Both the position numbers and the translations under genes were made by a program. This document shows, piece after piece, positions 46,467 to 56,082 of a stretch of 64,000 nt of DNA (position 1 is the stretch's first letter; every line of letters begins with the position of its first letter). Origin of the DNA: Endozoicomonas sp965198415 (GTDB lineage Bacteria; Pseudomonadota; Gammaproteobacteria; Pseudomonadales; Endozoicomonadaceae); assembly GCA_965198415.1 (NCBI GenBank), contig CBDAPN010000032.1:1178001-1242000 (forward strand). Direction: 5' to 3'. A model generated the notes under the pieces. That model did not search any database, had not been told where the DNA came from, and saw nothing but the letters and a program-made list of their open reading frames with translations.

Positions 46467-46862
46467 ATGAACATTGACCAACTAAACCATTATCAGCGTA
46501 AGTTAGCCTATGAAATGGACTCTTGGGATTTAAGTGTCGCGTTAAATGCCAATGAAAAAGTGATTGTTGTCGATGGTCGCTCAGCTGAGGCTTTTGCCAA
46601 CGAGCATATCCCTGGAGCCTTGAATCTGTGTCATAAAGACATCAATTTTTATACGACAGAAAATCTGGATAAAGACGTGACCTATGTTTGCTACTGCGAT
46701 GGTATTGGCTGTAATGCATCAACCAAAACCGCTATGAAGCTACTGACGCTTGGCTATCAAGTCAAAGAATTGATTGGTGGGCTGGACTGGTGGAAGCGTG
46801 ATGGTTATGCCACAGAGGGAATGGAAGGGCGCTCTGGTACACCAGTAAACTGCGGATGCTGA
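46467..46862 (+). CDS. Single-domain rhodanese
   Basis: 131 residues, one rhodanese domain: VIVVDGRSAEAFANEHIPGALN (near residue 33) and the active-site loop CDGIGCN with the likely catalytic Cys first, followed by STKTAMKLLTLG. It transfers sulfur from thiosulfate or persulfides; the physiological partner is unknown. The tail ends in CGC, possibly a further thiol site. ATG after AAGGAGCACCCTT. Confidence 0.88.
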   Translation: MNIDQLNHYQRKLAYEMDSWDLSVALNANEKVIVVDGRSAEAFANEHIPGALNLCHKDINFYTTENLDKDVTYVCYCDGIGCNASTKTAMKLLTLGYQVKELIGGLDWWKRDGYATEGMEGRSGTPVNCGC

Positions 46863-47047
46863 GCACAGAAATTCGTTGTATGTGTCACGAACGACAAACT
46901 ATGACGTTAAGTTAAAAACTGCACAGTGAAACCATGCTCTAAGTTGGATGAAGGTTTGGCTTTTCGGTCAGGGCTTACAGGAGAACTGATCAAACGACCT
47001 GATGCTGCTGGGTTCTAAGGAATCCGGTGGCAAGCGATTGCATAGGA

Positions 47048-47104
47048 CAGAATAAATGACATCCTAAAATCGGTTCTATACAAATGGGTGTTCTGTAATT
47101 GCGC
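47048..47104. repeat. Dispersed hairpin repeat, copy B
   Basis: Same element as 46334-46387 with scattered changes (ATAAATGACATCCTAAAA ... GGGTGTTCTGTAAT). The match continues into the following GCGC shared with copy A. The rest of 46863-47542 holds only this repeat and the transposase remnant at 47175. Confidence 0.75.
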
Positions 47105-47174
47105 TCTCTACCCCAAGGTAATAGTGGTGACTGTAGTTTAGTGTGAAGTTTTCTTCCAGACCGCGAAGGATTTT

Positions 47175-47330
47175 CTATTTGTCAGCTGGGCAAACATTAG
47201 GCTGGCAAGCTGAGTCCAACAAGACAATGTGCGGACACTGTGCCCCCCTTATAGCGATCAACAGCCTTCTGAAATGATGACGGGGAAGGTGTTCAAGCAG
47301 TTGATAAAAAATGCTGTTAGTATGCTTCAT
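47175..47330 (-). pseudogene. N-terminal remnant of an IS4-type transposase
   Basis: A 51-codon open frame, MKHTNSIFYQLLEHLPRHHF..., resembles the DUF4372 N-terminal domain of IS4-family transposases (pattern H-x-N-S-x-x-x-Q-L-L-x-x-x-P). It stops long before any DDE residues. No inverted terminal repeats could be paired with it. Weak but plausible evidence that an IS once sat here. Confidence 0.4.
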
Positions 47331-47542
47331 GCCTGTTTTTCTTGTTTTGTGGAATAGCTGTCTCGACAACCGTAATTTTCCCGCAGATCAACAGAGACAG
47401 GCACTCCAGTTTTTCTTCTTTTTTTACCGGACAGTAGTGTCATAGGATTTTTAAATTTTGTAGGCTAGAGTTGTGTTTAGCCGTATGGATATATAATATT
47501 TTGGCTTTAAATGATTCGATACTATAAAGGGAGGGTCTGGTT

Positions 47543-48524
47543 ATGGCGACTGTCACAACTGCAATGAATAAGCTGGAACGCCGCCTTTCTCGTTCAGGCT
47601 TTCCTAAAACATTTATACAGACAATAACTCCAGGCTGGTGGGATAAGAGTCTTGAGAATTCTGCGCAATCCATGCTGCTTTTCAAAATTCACCTTTCCAA
47701 GCACTTGGGGCTGGATTTAGGGAACGTATTGATGGATGAGGGTAGTGCTATTGGTTTTGCGCCTGCCAGTCATACACACTACCGTCTGACACAAAACAAA
47801 TCGAAAAGTGATGTTGTTATTGCGCAGAGTTTATCTGAAAGTCTGGCGAAGATTATTTCAGCGGCAGTTATTAATCCTTATCAACCTATTCCTGAGAACC
47901 CGGTTAATCAGGCAGGAAATTCTGGCTTTTTCCTGGGTAAGCCTTGAGGCTCTGATTGACTACCTTTGGAGTCATGGCATCCCGGTTATACATATTAAAA
48001 AAATTCCGCAAGGTGCTAAAAAGTTTGATGGAATGGTGGTTGATGTTGAAGGTCGTCCTGTCATTGTTTTAACCCGTGCGAATAGTGCGCCTGCATGGCA
48101 GCTTTTTATACTTGCACACGAGGCTGGACATATTGGTAAGGGACATGTTCACTCAGGCGCTGTGTTTTTCGATGAAAACGTCGGTGACCCCGATTCTGAT
48201 GGCAAAGAAACTGAAGCGACCGCTTATGGTCTTCACCTCCTGACAGGGGTCAAGGAATCTACCATTGACGGACGTAGGTGGTTCAAGGCTAAAACGCTGG
48301 CAGCAACTGCTTTAAGTTATGCAAACCAGAATGGGATCGATCCAGGGCATGTTGTTTTGAACTATGGCCACACGACAAAACAAATGGCTCTTGCGCAAAC
48401 AGCCTTGAAATTATTGCCGGACCAATATCCTGCGCCTGAGTATATAACTTTTGTTCTCAATAAACAGATAGACTTGGGTCTATTGCCTGAAGACAGTAAA
48501 GACATTCTTGAAAAATTGATGTAA
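47543..48524 (+). pseudogene. ImmA/IrrE-family metalloprotease gene with a frameshift
   Basis: Two overlapping frames form one protein of about 325 residues. The first (47543-47947, start after AAAGGGAGGG) gives the N-terminal helical domain MATVTTAMNKLERRLSRSGF. The second continues with WVSLEALIDYLWSHGIPV, the zinc motif HEAGHIGKGH and the following Glu in KETEATAYG (COG2856 type). Removing one base within 47911-47916 restores a single frame. The enzyme family cleaves repressors or acts as antitoxin in several systems. Either a real mutation, a sequencing error, or programmed shifting; both halves are otherwise undamaged. The next gene is a PIN-like protein. Confidence 0.75.
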
Positions 48525-48547
48525 GCAGTTACAAGGAAGTACTTTAC

Positions 48548-49195
48548 ATGATCGGCCTTATTGACAATGACATCTTTTATAAGCTGACTTGTCTACCTAA
48601 TCTTCTTGATGAAACATTGGCTTATCTTAGGCTGGGTAAGCACCAGATACTGGATGCAGCGCCCCACATTATCAGGAAACAAACTTTCAAGAAAAATAAA
48701 GGCTACGGGCATGACTTGCCTGAAGTTCAAAATCGTTTGGCAGCCGCGTTTGCTCAGGCTGACAGAATACCCGATATGCCGACAGACGTCACATTGCTGA
48801 CCCGAATTGCCAGTGTTCCTGGTATTGACTCCGGAGAGGCTTTATTACTTTGTAATGCTATTGAAACTGGATCTGCATTGTTAATCTCTGGCGATAAACG
48901 CTTCTATTCCAGTTTGGGCAAGAATAGGGAACTCATGGAGATTTGCGTTTCATTAGAGGGTCGGCTTATTTGCCTGGAGCATCTCATGCTTTGCCTTTTT
49001 GAATCGTATGAATTCCCTTATGTACTACAGCGAGTAGCACCGGCAAGGCAGTGTGATCAAGTTTTACGTATGGCCTTCAGTCGAGAAGATGAGGCTAAGC
49101 AAGCTATGGTGACTGAAGTGTTGGTAAATTATTCCAAAGAGGTTGTCCTTGGCTTAGGGGAGTTGGCTTACGGTCATCGTCCATGGTACAAATAA
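48548..49195 (+). CDS. PIN-like nuclease candidate paired with the ImmA/IrrE gene
   Basis: 215 residues. The N-terminus MIGLIDNDIF (Asp6, Asp8), DSGEALLLCNAI (Glu97) and LLISGDKRFY (Asp116) follow the spacing of acidic residues in PIN-type RNases, so a metal-dependent RNase is likely. The remaining 90 residues are helical and unassigned. It starts 23 bases after the metalloprotease gene and ends at a good terminator, so the two form one unit resembling a toxin-antitoxin or defence pair. The function is inference. Confidence 0.7.
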   Translation: MIGLIDNDIFYKLTCLPNLLDETLAYLRLGKHQILDAAPHIIRKQTFKKNKGYGHDLPEVQNRLAAAFAQADRIPDMPTDVTLLTRIASVPGIDSGEALLLCNAIETGSALLISGDKRFYSSLGKNRELMEICVSLEGRLICLEHLMLCLFESYEFPYVLQRVAPARQCDQVLRMAFSREDEAKQAMVTEVLVNYSKEVVLGLGELAYGHRPWYK

Positions 49196-49231
49196 ACAGT
49201 CATTCGCCAAAATCCTGCTGATACCTTAAAC

Positions 49232-49275
49232 AAAGTCCCTGGTCGCCAGCCGGGGTACTTTCTCTTTTCTTTTCC
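49232..49275 (+). terminator. Intrinsic terminator after the PIN-like gene
   Basis: An 11-bp stem with one bulged T (49232-49242 with 49250-49261), 7-base loop, then TCTCTTTTCTTTTCC. It lies 37 bases beyond the stop of the PIN-like gene. Confidence 0.7.
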
Positions 49276-49605
49276 TTCCCTTTATTTAGGCAATTCCTAA
49301 AACTTTTATAACCGCTCGTCATTTATAGCCTTTAACCTCAAAGGCTATGGAAATATCAAACCTAGAAAAATAAAGAATACCCAATAATTTACCAATCGGA
49401 AATATAATTTTTCTTCTTTTACTTCACTTAACACAAGATCAAATTTCTGAAGAATGAATATAAACGACTGCCCGATTAACACCTAATTTGACCCAGTGTG
49501 GTGCTGCCACTGCGTGGCTCGGTGTGGCCGCACAAGCTGTTTCCTATTAGCAAGGACGAGTTTTCAGGAAAAAATATAAACCGTCGTCGGTGGGTGGTGG
49601 ATCAA

Positions 49606-49660
49606 AAAAATAAAGAACACCCAAAAACTCGCTCTTAAAAAGTGGATGTCCTGTAATGGT
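49606..49660. repeat. Dispersed hairpin repeat, copy C
   Basis: Third copy of the ~48-base element (ATAAAGAACACCCAAAAA ... GTGGATGTCCTGTAAT). A partial match to its left end (AATAAAGAATACCCAATAA) appears near 49369. The remaining spacer 49276-49742 shows no gene. Confidence 0.75.
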
Positions 49661-49742
49661 TAGGCATTTTTTAAGAGGCTTCGCAACATAACTGCCACCA
49701 AACTCTCCAAATCGCCCTATCCTCATAAAGAAAAATTCCGCT

Positions 49743-50522
49743 TTAAAGAATAAATTTATAACCAAGGGAGCCCATCAGCAGAATCATGGAAACTGACAGA
49801 GTAGTACGTACCATTTTTGGACCGTACTTCAGAGCAGAGCCACTTCCTAAATGATTGCCTAACAAGTTCATCAAAACGAGAGGAATAGCCAGCATGTAAA
49901 GCACTTTTCCTGAGATCATAAAGGCAATCAGTGCTCCGATATTGGAAGAAAAATTGAACAGTTTAGACGTTGCGGATGCTGCAATAAGGTCGAAACGAAG
50001 CAGGTAATGCAGAGCCAGTATCAGAAAGCTACCTGTACCTGGACCGAAAAAACCGTCATAAAAGCCAATCACGAAAACAGCTGCAGGAACACCAAAATAC
50101 AGAGTGGCAGGCTTTATCTCATGCTGGCTATTGGTTGTTTCTTTTTTAGGAATAAAGGAAAGCACTATGCCGACTGGTAACATGGCCAAGATTATCTTGC
50201 CAACAGTATCGGTATCAAAATAAAGAATGGCTTCTGCCCCAATATAAGAACCTACCAAACCAGCAGGAATACCCGTGGCAACAGCTCCCCACACAACTTT
50301 CTTGTTTCTCATAAAGTTGCGAATAGCAGCTAGAGTACCCAAAGTGCTGACAATTTTTTCCTGGGCCAAAGCTACTTGAGGAGGAAGTCCTGCAAGAATA
50401 AAAGAAGGCACCAGAATCAGTCCGCCTCCACCGGCCACGCTATCAATAAAACCTGCTGCGAAGGCTGATAACATAAGTGCAGATACTATCCAGAGTGTCA
50501 TCTCTGGCCCGAAAAACTCCAT
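49743..50522 (-). CDS. TauE/SafE-family membrane transporter
   Basis: 259 residues, about eight helices. The family signature GFIDSVAGGGGLILVPSF near residue 24 and its second-half counterpart GFYDGFFGPGTGSFLILAL near 153 are both present. Members export sulfite, sulfoacetate or related anions. The neighbour upstream is a hydroxyacid dehydrogenase, but the 131-base gap makes a shared operon uncertain. No sulfonate genes are nearby. Confidence 0.88.
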   Translation of the reverse strand: MEFFGPEMTLWIVSALMLSAFAAGFIDSVAGGGGLILVPSFILAGLPPQVALAQEKIVSTLGTLAAIRNFMRNKKVVWGAVATGIPAGLVGSYIGAEAILYFDTDTVGKIILAMLPVGIVLSFIPKKETTNSQHEIKPATLYFGVPAAVFVIGFYDGFFGPGTGSFLILALHYLLRFDLIAASATSKLFNFSSNIGALIAFMISGKVLYMLAIPLVLMNLLGNHLGSGSALKYGPKMVRTTLSVSMILLMGSLGYKFIL

Positions 50523-50653
50523 GATTTACTAATCCTTAAAGATAACGATATAGCCTCTACCTGAAGGTAAAGGCGAATATTTAGTTTGAGTGAGTTGGGA
50601 TGAATTGCACCCCACTCACAAGCTGGTTCTTTTTGTGGTATACAGGCTTGATG

Positions 50654-51538
50654 TCACTTTGAGATTGAGGTTTCTCTCAATGATTCAATAAGAGCAGATG
50701 TATCCATACGTCCTTTTCCTTGTTCTTGGAGTGCCCAGTAGCGAGTGTCCACAGTTTTAACCAGAGAGAGATCCAAGTTATGTTTTTCCGCTTCCTGAAG
50801 GCATATCCCCAAATCTTTGCGCATCCAGTCAATTGCAAAGCCAAAATCATACTTTCGCTCTGCCATTGTTGCGGCTCTATTGCTCATTTGCCATGAGCCC
50901 GCCGCACCAGAGCTTAATGTTCTGGCAACTTGAGCTACATCCAGGTTTGACTTTTCAGCCAGAAGAATCGCCTCACTCAGCCCTTGCAAAACACCAGCAA
51001 TGCAAATCTGGTTTACCATTTTGCAGCGCTGCCCTTGCCCATTCTCACCCAAAAGTTGAATTTGGCCTGCGAAGCAGTTGATTACCGGGCTGACTTTCTC
51101 AAATACTGCCGCATCTCCACCACACATAACTGTGAGACAACCGTTCTCAGCACCAGCCTGACCACCGGATACTGGTGCATCAATGAAACTAATGCCTTTT
51201 TCACGACAAGCCGCTGCTAATTCAATAGCAAGCTCCGCCGAGGTTGTTGTGTGATCCACCAGCACAGCTCCTTGTTTCAGCCCTGCCAATACACCGTTCG
51301 GGCCATAAACGACACTGCGTACGTCGTCATCATTGCCTACACAAAGAAAAGCAATATCTGCGCCCTCAGCTGCTTCAGCAGGGCTGGATGCTATGAGACC
51401 ATTGTGGTCTTGTTGCCATTGTTTTGCTTTTTCGCCGTTTCTATTAAAAACCGTTGTCAGGTATTCTTTTTGAAGATGGCCTGCCATGGGGTAACCCATA
51501 ACACCCAAACCTATAAATGCTGTTTTAAAATTATTCAT
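50654..51538 (-). CDS. Beta-hydroxyacid dehydrogenase (HIBADH family)
   Basis: 294 residues. N-terminal Rossmann motif FIGLGVMGYPMAGHL, substrate motif DAPVSGGQAGAENG near residue 120, catalytic Lys in KMVNQICIAG near residue 170. Related enzymes oxidise 3-hydroxyisobutyrate, tartronate semialdehyde or glyoxylate derivatives; the substrate cannot be told here. The Rossmann loop is followed by VFNRNGEKAK, suggesting NADP use. Confidence 0.9.
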   Translation of the reverse strand: MNNFKTAFIGLGVMGYPMAGHLQKEYLTTVFNRNGEKAKQWQQDHNGLIASSPAEAAEGADIAFLCVGNDDDVRSVVYGPNGVLAGLKQGAVLVDHTTTSAELAIELAAACREKGISFIDAPVSGGQAGAENGCLTVMCGGDAAVFEKVSPVINCFAGQIQLLGENGQGQRCKMVNQICIAGVLQGLSEAILLAEKSNLDVAQVARTLSSGAAGSWQMSNRAATMAERKYDFGFAIDWMRKDLGICLQEAEKHNLDLSLVKTVDTRYWALQEQGKGRMDTSALIESLRETSISK

Positions 51539-51607
51539 GAGCTGTTTTTATCCTGCTATTCAGTAATCAGAAGAGGGAGCCTTGAGCTTTTGCTGTTGTC
51601 AAAAGAA

Positions 51608-51994
51608 TCAGGACGCGACACTAAAAAAATTATGCTGAGTTAACTGACGAATGGTGTTTTGGTCGAGCTTGTCTAGCACAGTATCAAGTAATGCTATCGA
51701 GGACTTCACTTTTAGATCTGTTCTGATTGCCATTAAAGATAGAAACTCAGCAGAGCCAGAACGATCAATGATTGGTTCAGGGGTTAATGGCAAGTCAGGT
51801 TCCGATAGAATATTTTCCGCAAGAGCCTGCTTGATCTGAGCCGATACCCACTCTCTTGCTTCAAGCCAATCACTGTCAGTTATGCAATCCAGTTTGGACA
51901 GTCTTTTTTTCAGCTCATCATACACGTCATAGGACAGATGAACCTGCTGGAGCTGTGCCATATCATCCTGACGCATTAATACTGCTTCATTCAT
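51608..51994 (-). CDS. Small helical protein of unknown function
   Basis: 128 residues from the Met at 51994 (MNEAVLMRQDD); the frame is open to 52093, but those extra residues look non-coding. Rich in Leu, Asp, Ser and Lys, mostly helical, no signal or membrane segment, family not recognised. The start region VHLSYDVYDELKKRLSKLDC could be a short DNA- or partner-binding helix pair. Real coding status is likely but not certain. Confidence 0.45.
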   Translation of the reverse strand: MNEAVLMRQDDMAQLQQVHLSYDVYDELKKRLSKLDCITDSDWLEAREWVSAQIKQALAENILSEPDLPLTPEPIIDRSGSAEFLSLMAIRTDLKVKSSIALLDTVLDKLDQNTIRQLTQHNFFSVAS

Positions 51995-52093
51995 TCCTAA
52001 TTCAGCCCAATTGGAATTTTTATTCACTTCATTTGTTTGCCAAAGTGAGCAATTTCGAATTACAACCCACCATATGACATATGTCAATTCCAA

Positions 52094-52488
52094 TCATTAG
52101 AGGTATTGACTAGTGATCAAGAGGGAACTGCTCCCGAATATCCAGAACAGAATCTGTCCATTTCAGGCAATAAAAGTAATGAGCTTCGAGTTTGGATAGA
52201 AAATGGTGGATACGACCGGATTTCCAGGGAGGTGAGACCAATTGAGTTTATGTCGTGCGCTCTGATTCAGGGAGGGTAGTCACTGCCAGAACCCCAGCTT
52301 CGACCTTCAGACTGCAACTTCTCAATGCCAGCGTCGTCAAAACAGTCTTTACGTTTTGCCAGCGAAAATAGCTCCGGTGCATGGCCTGATAAATACCATA
52401 CACCGGTCAACTACTTTTTAAGCACTATTTTTTTATTTTAAAAACTCTATTTTTAACGCACAGTATTTTTGCAATACCCCACACCCAA
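52094..52488. other. Spacer downstream of glmS with a long imperfect palindrome
   Basis: Holds an 11-bp inverted repeat with one mismatch (52374-52384 with 52396-52406, 11-base loop). On the minus strand a start-less open frame of about 45 codons ends at TGA near 52271 (...FSLAKRKDCFDDAGIEK...) and looks like the tail of a lost gene. No intact gene was found. Confidence 0.4.
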
Positions 52489-54321
52489 TCACTCCACCGT
52501 CACCGACTTGGCCAAGTTACGCGGCTGGTCAACGTCTGTCCCTTTGATGATGGCTACATGATAAGAGAGCAACTGCAGTGGTACGGTATAGAGTATTGGC
52601 GCGATGACTTCCGGCGCCTCTTCTACTGTCAGAACCTGAACGCCTTCAGCCGCTGACAGGTTGGCTTGTTTGTCAGCAAATACAAACAGTTGACCACCTC
52701 TTGCGCGTACTTCTTCCATATTGGATTTCAGTTTTTCCAGCAGGTCGTTGTTGGGTGCTACGACAATTACCGGCATGTCGTTGTCTATCAATGCCAGAGG
52801 GCCGTGCTTGAGTTCACCCGCAGCGTAAGCCTCGGCATGGATGTAAGAGATTTCCTTGAGTTTTAATGACCCTTCCATGGCGATGGGGTACAAGGTGCCG
52901 CGCCCTAAAAACAAGCTGTGATGTTTATCAGCAAACGCTTGCGCCATCGTTTCAATGTCGTCACTCAGTGTCAGCATATTGTTAACAAGGTGCGGTAAGC
53001 TGCGTAGGGCGTGGACGATAATGGCTTCCTGCTCTGCAGGCATACCGGTATGGCGCCCAACCGCCGTTACCAGCATCAGCAACGTTACCAGTTGGGTGGT
53101 GAATGCTTTAGTGGATGCCACCCCGATTTCAGCACCAGCACGGGTCATCATAACGATGTCGGATTCACGCACCATAGACGACCCCGGTACGTTACATATA
53201 CTCAAAGAAGCCATGTAGCCTAGCTCTTTGGCCAGTTGCAGTGCAGCCAGAGTGTCGGCCGTTTCTCCGGATTGAGAGATCGTTACAAAAAGGCAGTCGT
53301 CTGGTACAAAAAACTTCCGATAGCGAAACTCGGAGGCAATTTCCACCCGACAGGGAATTCCTGCCAATTCTTCAAACCAATAACGGGCAACCATCGCCGC
53401 ATTGAAGCTGGTGCCACAGGCCACGATTTGAATCGCTTTGGTTTTGTTTAAAATCTCTTGGCCTTCATTACCAAGAATATCCAAATTAAGGCTATTTTCA
53501 CTTAAGCGCCCTTCAAGGGTGTTGGCAATGGCATCGGGCTGTTCATGAATCTCTTTGAGCATATAGTGGCGATATTCGCCTTTATCGCTGGCGTCGTGCT
53601 CAATGTTGCTGCTACTGACCGGACGCTGAACGCTTTCGCCTTGGCTGTTTATAATGCTGACGCTGTTGCGGGTGACTTCGGCAATATCACCCTCTTCCAA
53701 AAACATAAAACGACGAGTGACCGGGAATAACGCCAGCTGATCTGAGGCAATAAAATGCTCACCAATTCCCTTACCTATGACCAGCGGGCTGCCGGATCGG
53801 GCGACCACTAAACGTTCACGGTCGTTGTAATCCATAACCACCATGCCATAAGCACCTTCCAGTTTTTGCACTGCCCGCTGTACCGCCTCCAGTAGGCTGC
53901 CACCTTGTTTCTGTTCAAAATTCACCAGATGGGCAATAACTTCGGTGTCGGTGTCGGAAGAAAAGCTAAAGCCTTCGCCCTGCAAAAAAGATCGTAACTT
54001 TTCGTGATTTTCAATGATGCCGTTATGGACGACAGCAATATGCTCACCAGATACGTGGGGGTGAGCGTTGCGCTCATTGGGTTCACCGTGAGTAGCCCAG
54101 CGAGTGTGGGCAATGCCTGTACCGCCCGGTAGCGGGTTGGCTGCTATCGTTTGCGCCAGCTCTGTCACTTTACCGGTTCGGCGCATGCGCTGACGCTCAT
54201 TGTTAGCACCTATGATTGCCAAGCCCGCAGAGTCGTAGCCACGGTATTCAAGACGACGAAGTCCTTCCAGTAAAATGTCAGCCACATCCCTTTGCGCCAC
54301 AGCGCCTACAATTCCACACAT
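52489..54321 (-). CDS. glmS: Glutamine--fructose-6-phosphate aminotransferase
   Basis: 610 residues. N-terminal glutaminase domain with nucleophile Cys2 (MCGIVGAVAQ) and GIAHTRWATHG, then two SIS sugar-isomerase domains (VACGTSFNAA and LGRGTLYPIA) and the C-terminal QPRNLAKSVTVE. Makes glucosamine-6-phosphate for peptidoglycan and LPS. Lies 70 bases after glmU on the same strand. No ribozyme-like sequence is seen upstream. Confidence 0.98.
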   Translation of the reverse strand: MCGIVGAVAQRDVADILLEGLRRLEYRGYDSAGLAIIGANNERQRMRRTGKVTELAQTIAANPLPGGTGIAHTRWATHGEPNERNAHPHVSGEHIAVVHNGIIENHEKLRSFLQGEGFSFSSDTDTEVIAHLVNFEQKQGGSLLEAVQRAVQKLEGAYGMVVMDYNDRERLVVARSGSPLVIGKGIGEHFIASDQLALFPVTRRFMFLEEGDIAEVTRNSVSIINSQGESVQRPVSSSNIEHDASDKGEYRHYMLKEIHEQPDAIANTLEGRLSENSLNLDILGNEGQEILNKTKAIQIVACGTSFNAAMVARYWFEELAGIPCRVEIASEFRYRKFFVPDDCLFVTISQSGETADTLAALQLAKELGYMASLSICNVPGSSMVRESDIVMMTRAGAEIGVASTKAFTTQLVTLLMLVTAVGRHTGMPAEQEAIIVHALRSLPHLVNNMLTLSDDIETMAQAFADKHHSLFLGRGTLYPIAMEGSLKLKEISYIHAEAYAAGELKHGPLALIDNDMPVIVVAPNNDLLEKLKSNMEEVRARGGQLFVFADKQANLSAAEGVQVLTVEEAPEVIAPILYTVPLQLLSYHVAIIKGTDVDQPRNLAKSVTVE

Positions 54322-54391
54322 AATGTTTTACCTAGTCTGTTAATAAATAATGCAACGTCGTTAATTGCGTTGAAGATGGCCTTAAACAAAT

Positions 54392-55768
54392 TCACTCTTT
54401 TTTTGCCGGGCGTTGCCAGCTGGTAATGTTCCGTTGTTGCCCGCGGGCGACGGCTAACTGCTGATCGGGAATGTCTTTGGTGATGGTAGAACCAGCGCCC
54501 GTTGTGGCGCCTTGGCCAACTGTAACCGGCGCTACCAGTGAGCTGTTGCTGCCGATAAACGCCCCATCACCAATAACGGTTTTGAATTTATTGACACCGT
54601 CGTAGTTGCAGGTGATGGTACCGGCACCAATGTTGGCGTCTTCGCCCACTTCTGAGTCGCCGATGTAGCTGAGGTGGTTTACTTTACTGCCTTCACCAAT
54701 CACGGATTTTTTGATCTCAACGAAGTTGCCCACACGAGCTTTTTCCTGCAGCTCGGTGCCCGGGCGCAGGCGGGCAAACGGGCCAACTTCACAGCCAGCA
54801 GCGACCACGGCGTTTTCTAAAATGGAGTGCGCCTTGATGATGGCGCCCTCGCCGATGATTGAGTTGCGAATGACGCAGCCGGGCTCTATCTGCACGTTGT
54901 CCGCCAATTCGACATCGCCTTCGAGCACTACATTAATATCCAGAGTGATGTCTTGACCAGCTTTAATCTCGCCGCGAATATCCAGACGACTTGGGTCAAT
55001 AATGGTGACACCTTTCACCATCAGATTAGTCGCTAGCTGCTGCTGGCGGGTGCGCTCAAGTTCCATGAGCTGCACACGACTATTCACGCCTTCAACCTCA
55101 ATGGCCATTTGTGGCTGCACGTGAATGACCGACGTATCTTCTTTCACCGCCATGGAAACGATGTCAGTGAGATAGAATTCATGCTGCGCGTTGTTGTTTT
55201 TCAGGTTATTTATCCAGCTGCTGATTTTATTGCCGGGAATGGCCATAATGCCGGTGTTGACTTCATTAATACTAAGCTGCTCTGGTGTTGCGTCTTTGTC
55301 CTCAACTATGGCCTGAATGTTACCGAAACCGTCCCGAACAATACGACCATAGCCAGAGGGATTTGCCAGATTGATGGTTAGCAGTGCCAGCCGTTCGCCG
55401 TTACTGGCGGCCAGCAGTGATTGCAAAGACGAGGAATGGATAAGAGGAACATCGCCGTACAACACCAGCACTCCATCCGCCCCCTGACAACCGGGTAGCG
55501 CCTGCTGCACGGCATGGCCGGTGCCCAATTGCTCTGTTTGTTCTACCCAGTTGAGGTCGTAATGGCCTAGCGCTGCTTTAACCTGCTCTGCACCGTGGCC
55601 TATCACCACGTGTATCTTGCCTTGGCCCACCTTTTTCTGGGTGTGCTGAGCACTGATGATGACATGTTCCAGCATCGGTTTGCCGGCAATTTTATGCAGC
55701 ACTTTTGGCAGTTTGGACTTCATGCGGCTGCCCTGCCCGGCAGCAAGAATAACGATATCAGCTCTCAT
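54392..55768 (-). CDS. glmU: Bifunctional GlcN-1-P acetyltransferase/UDP-GlcNAc pyrophosphorylase
   Basis: 458 residues. The N-terminal uridyltransferase has LAAGQGSRMKSKLPKVLH; the C-terminal left-handed beta helix has hexapeptide repeats and NYDGVNKFKTVIGDGAFIGS. Completes UDP-GlcNAc synthesis from the GlmS product via GlmM. In many relatives glmU follows the atp operon; here an unrelated regulator gene lies on the other side. Confidence 0.98.
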   Translation of the reverse strand: MRADIVILAAGQGSRMKSKLPKVLHKIAGKPMLEHVIISAQHTQKKVGQGKIHVVIGHGAEQVKAALGHYDLNWVEQTEQLGTGHAVQQALPGCQGADGVLVLYGDVPLIHSSSLQSLLAASNGERLALLTINLANPSGYGRIVRDGFGNIQAIVEDKDATPEQLSINEVNTGIMAIPGNKISSWINNLKNNNAQHEFYLTDIVSMAVKEDTSVIHVQPQMAIEVEGVNSRVQLMELERTRQQQLATNLMVKGVTIIDPSRLDIRGEIKAGQDITLDINVVLEGDVELADNVQIEPGCVIRNSIIGEGAIIKAHSILENAVVAAGCEVGPFARLRPGTELQEKARVGNFVEIKKSVIGEGSKVNHLSYIGDSEVGEDANIGAGTITCNYDGVNKFKTVIGDGAFIGSNSSLVAPVTVGQGATTGAGSTITKDIPDQQLAVARGQQRNITSWQRPAKKE

Positions 55769-56082
55769 GGTAGCCTCTGGTGTCAGTGCTTTTTTGATAA
55801 AGCAGACTGTTAACTTTTAACTGTGTCGTCTGATGGTGGCAAAACAAAAGGAAGATCAGGCCAGAAGCCTTATAGATAGTGCCTTTGTCAGGAAGCTTTG
55901 AGCAGAACGACCACGGTGTTTTCCGGTAAGGTGAGGATAATCAGGCCATAATAGTCAACAGGCTGAAAGATAATGCTAAAAACCGGAATGAACGTACCCA
56001 GATTACTCTTAGCCGTAAAAAAAACAATCCCGAATGTCATTAAATAATTGACAATGTTTGTGCTTGAAAGGCTGGATCATAG
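55769..56082. other. Divergent spacer between glmU and the TrmB-type gene
   Basis: 314 bases with no gene. It should contain promoters for both directions. A near-palindrome TCATTAAATAATTGA sits about 30 bases before the regulator's first Met and could be an autoregulatory site. A TTGACA within it has no matching -10. Confidence 0.35.

Noticed and set aside
47430..47542. Promoter of the ImmA/PIN pair
   Set aside because: The region is A+T-rich, but no -35/-10 pair with good spacing could be fixed by eye.
52094..52260. Start-less plus-strand open frame of about 50-70 codons downstream of 52093
   Set aside because: No start codon, no ribosome site, and no similarity that I can see; probably chance.
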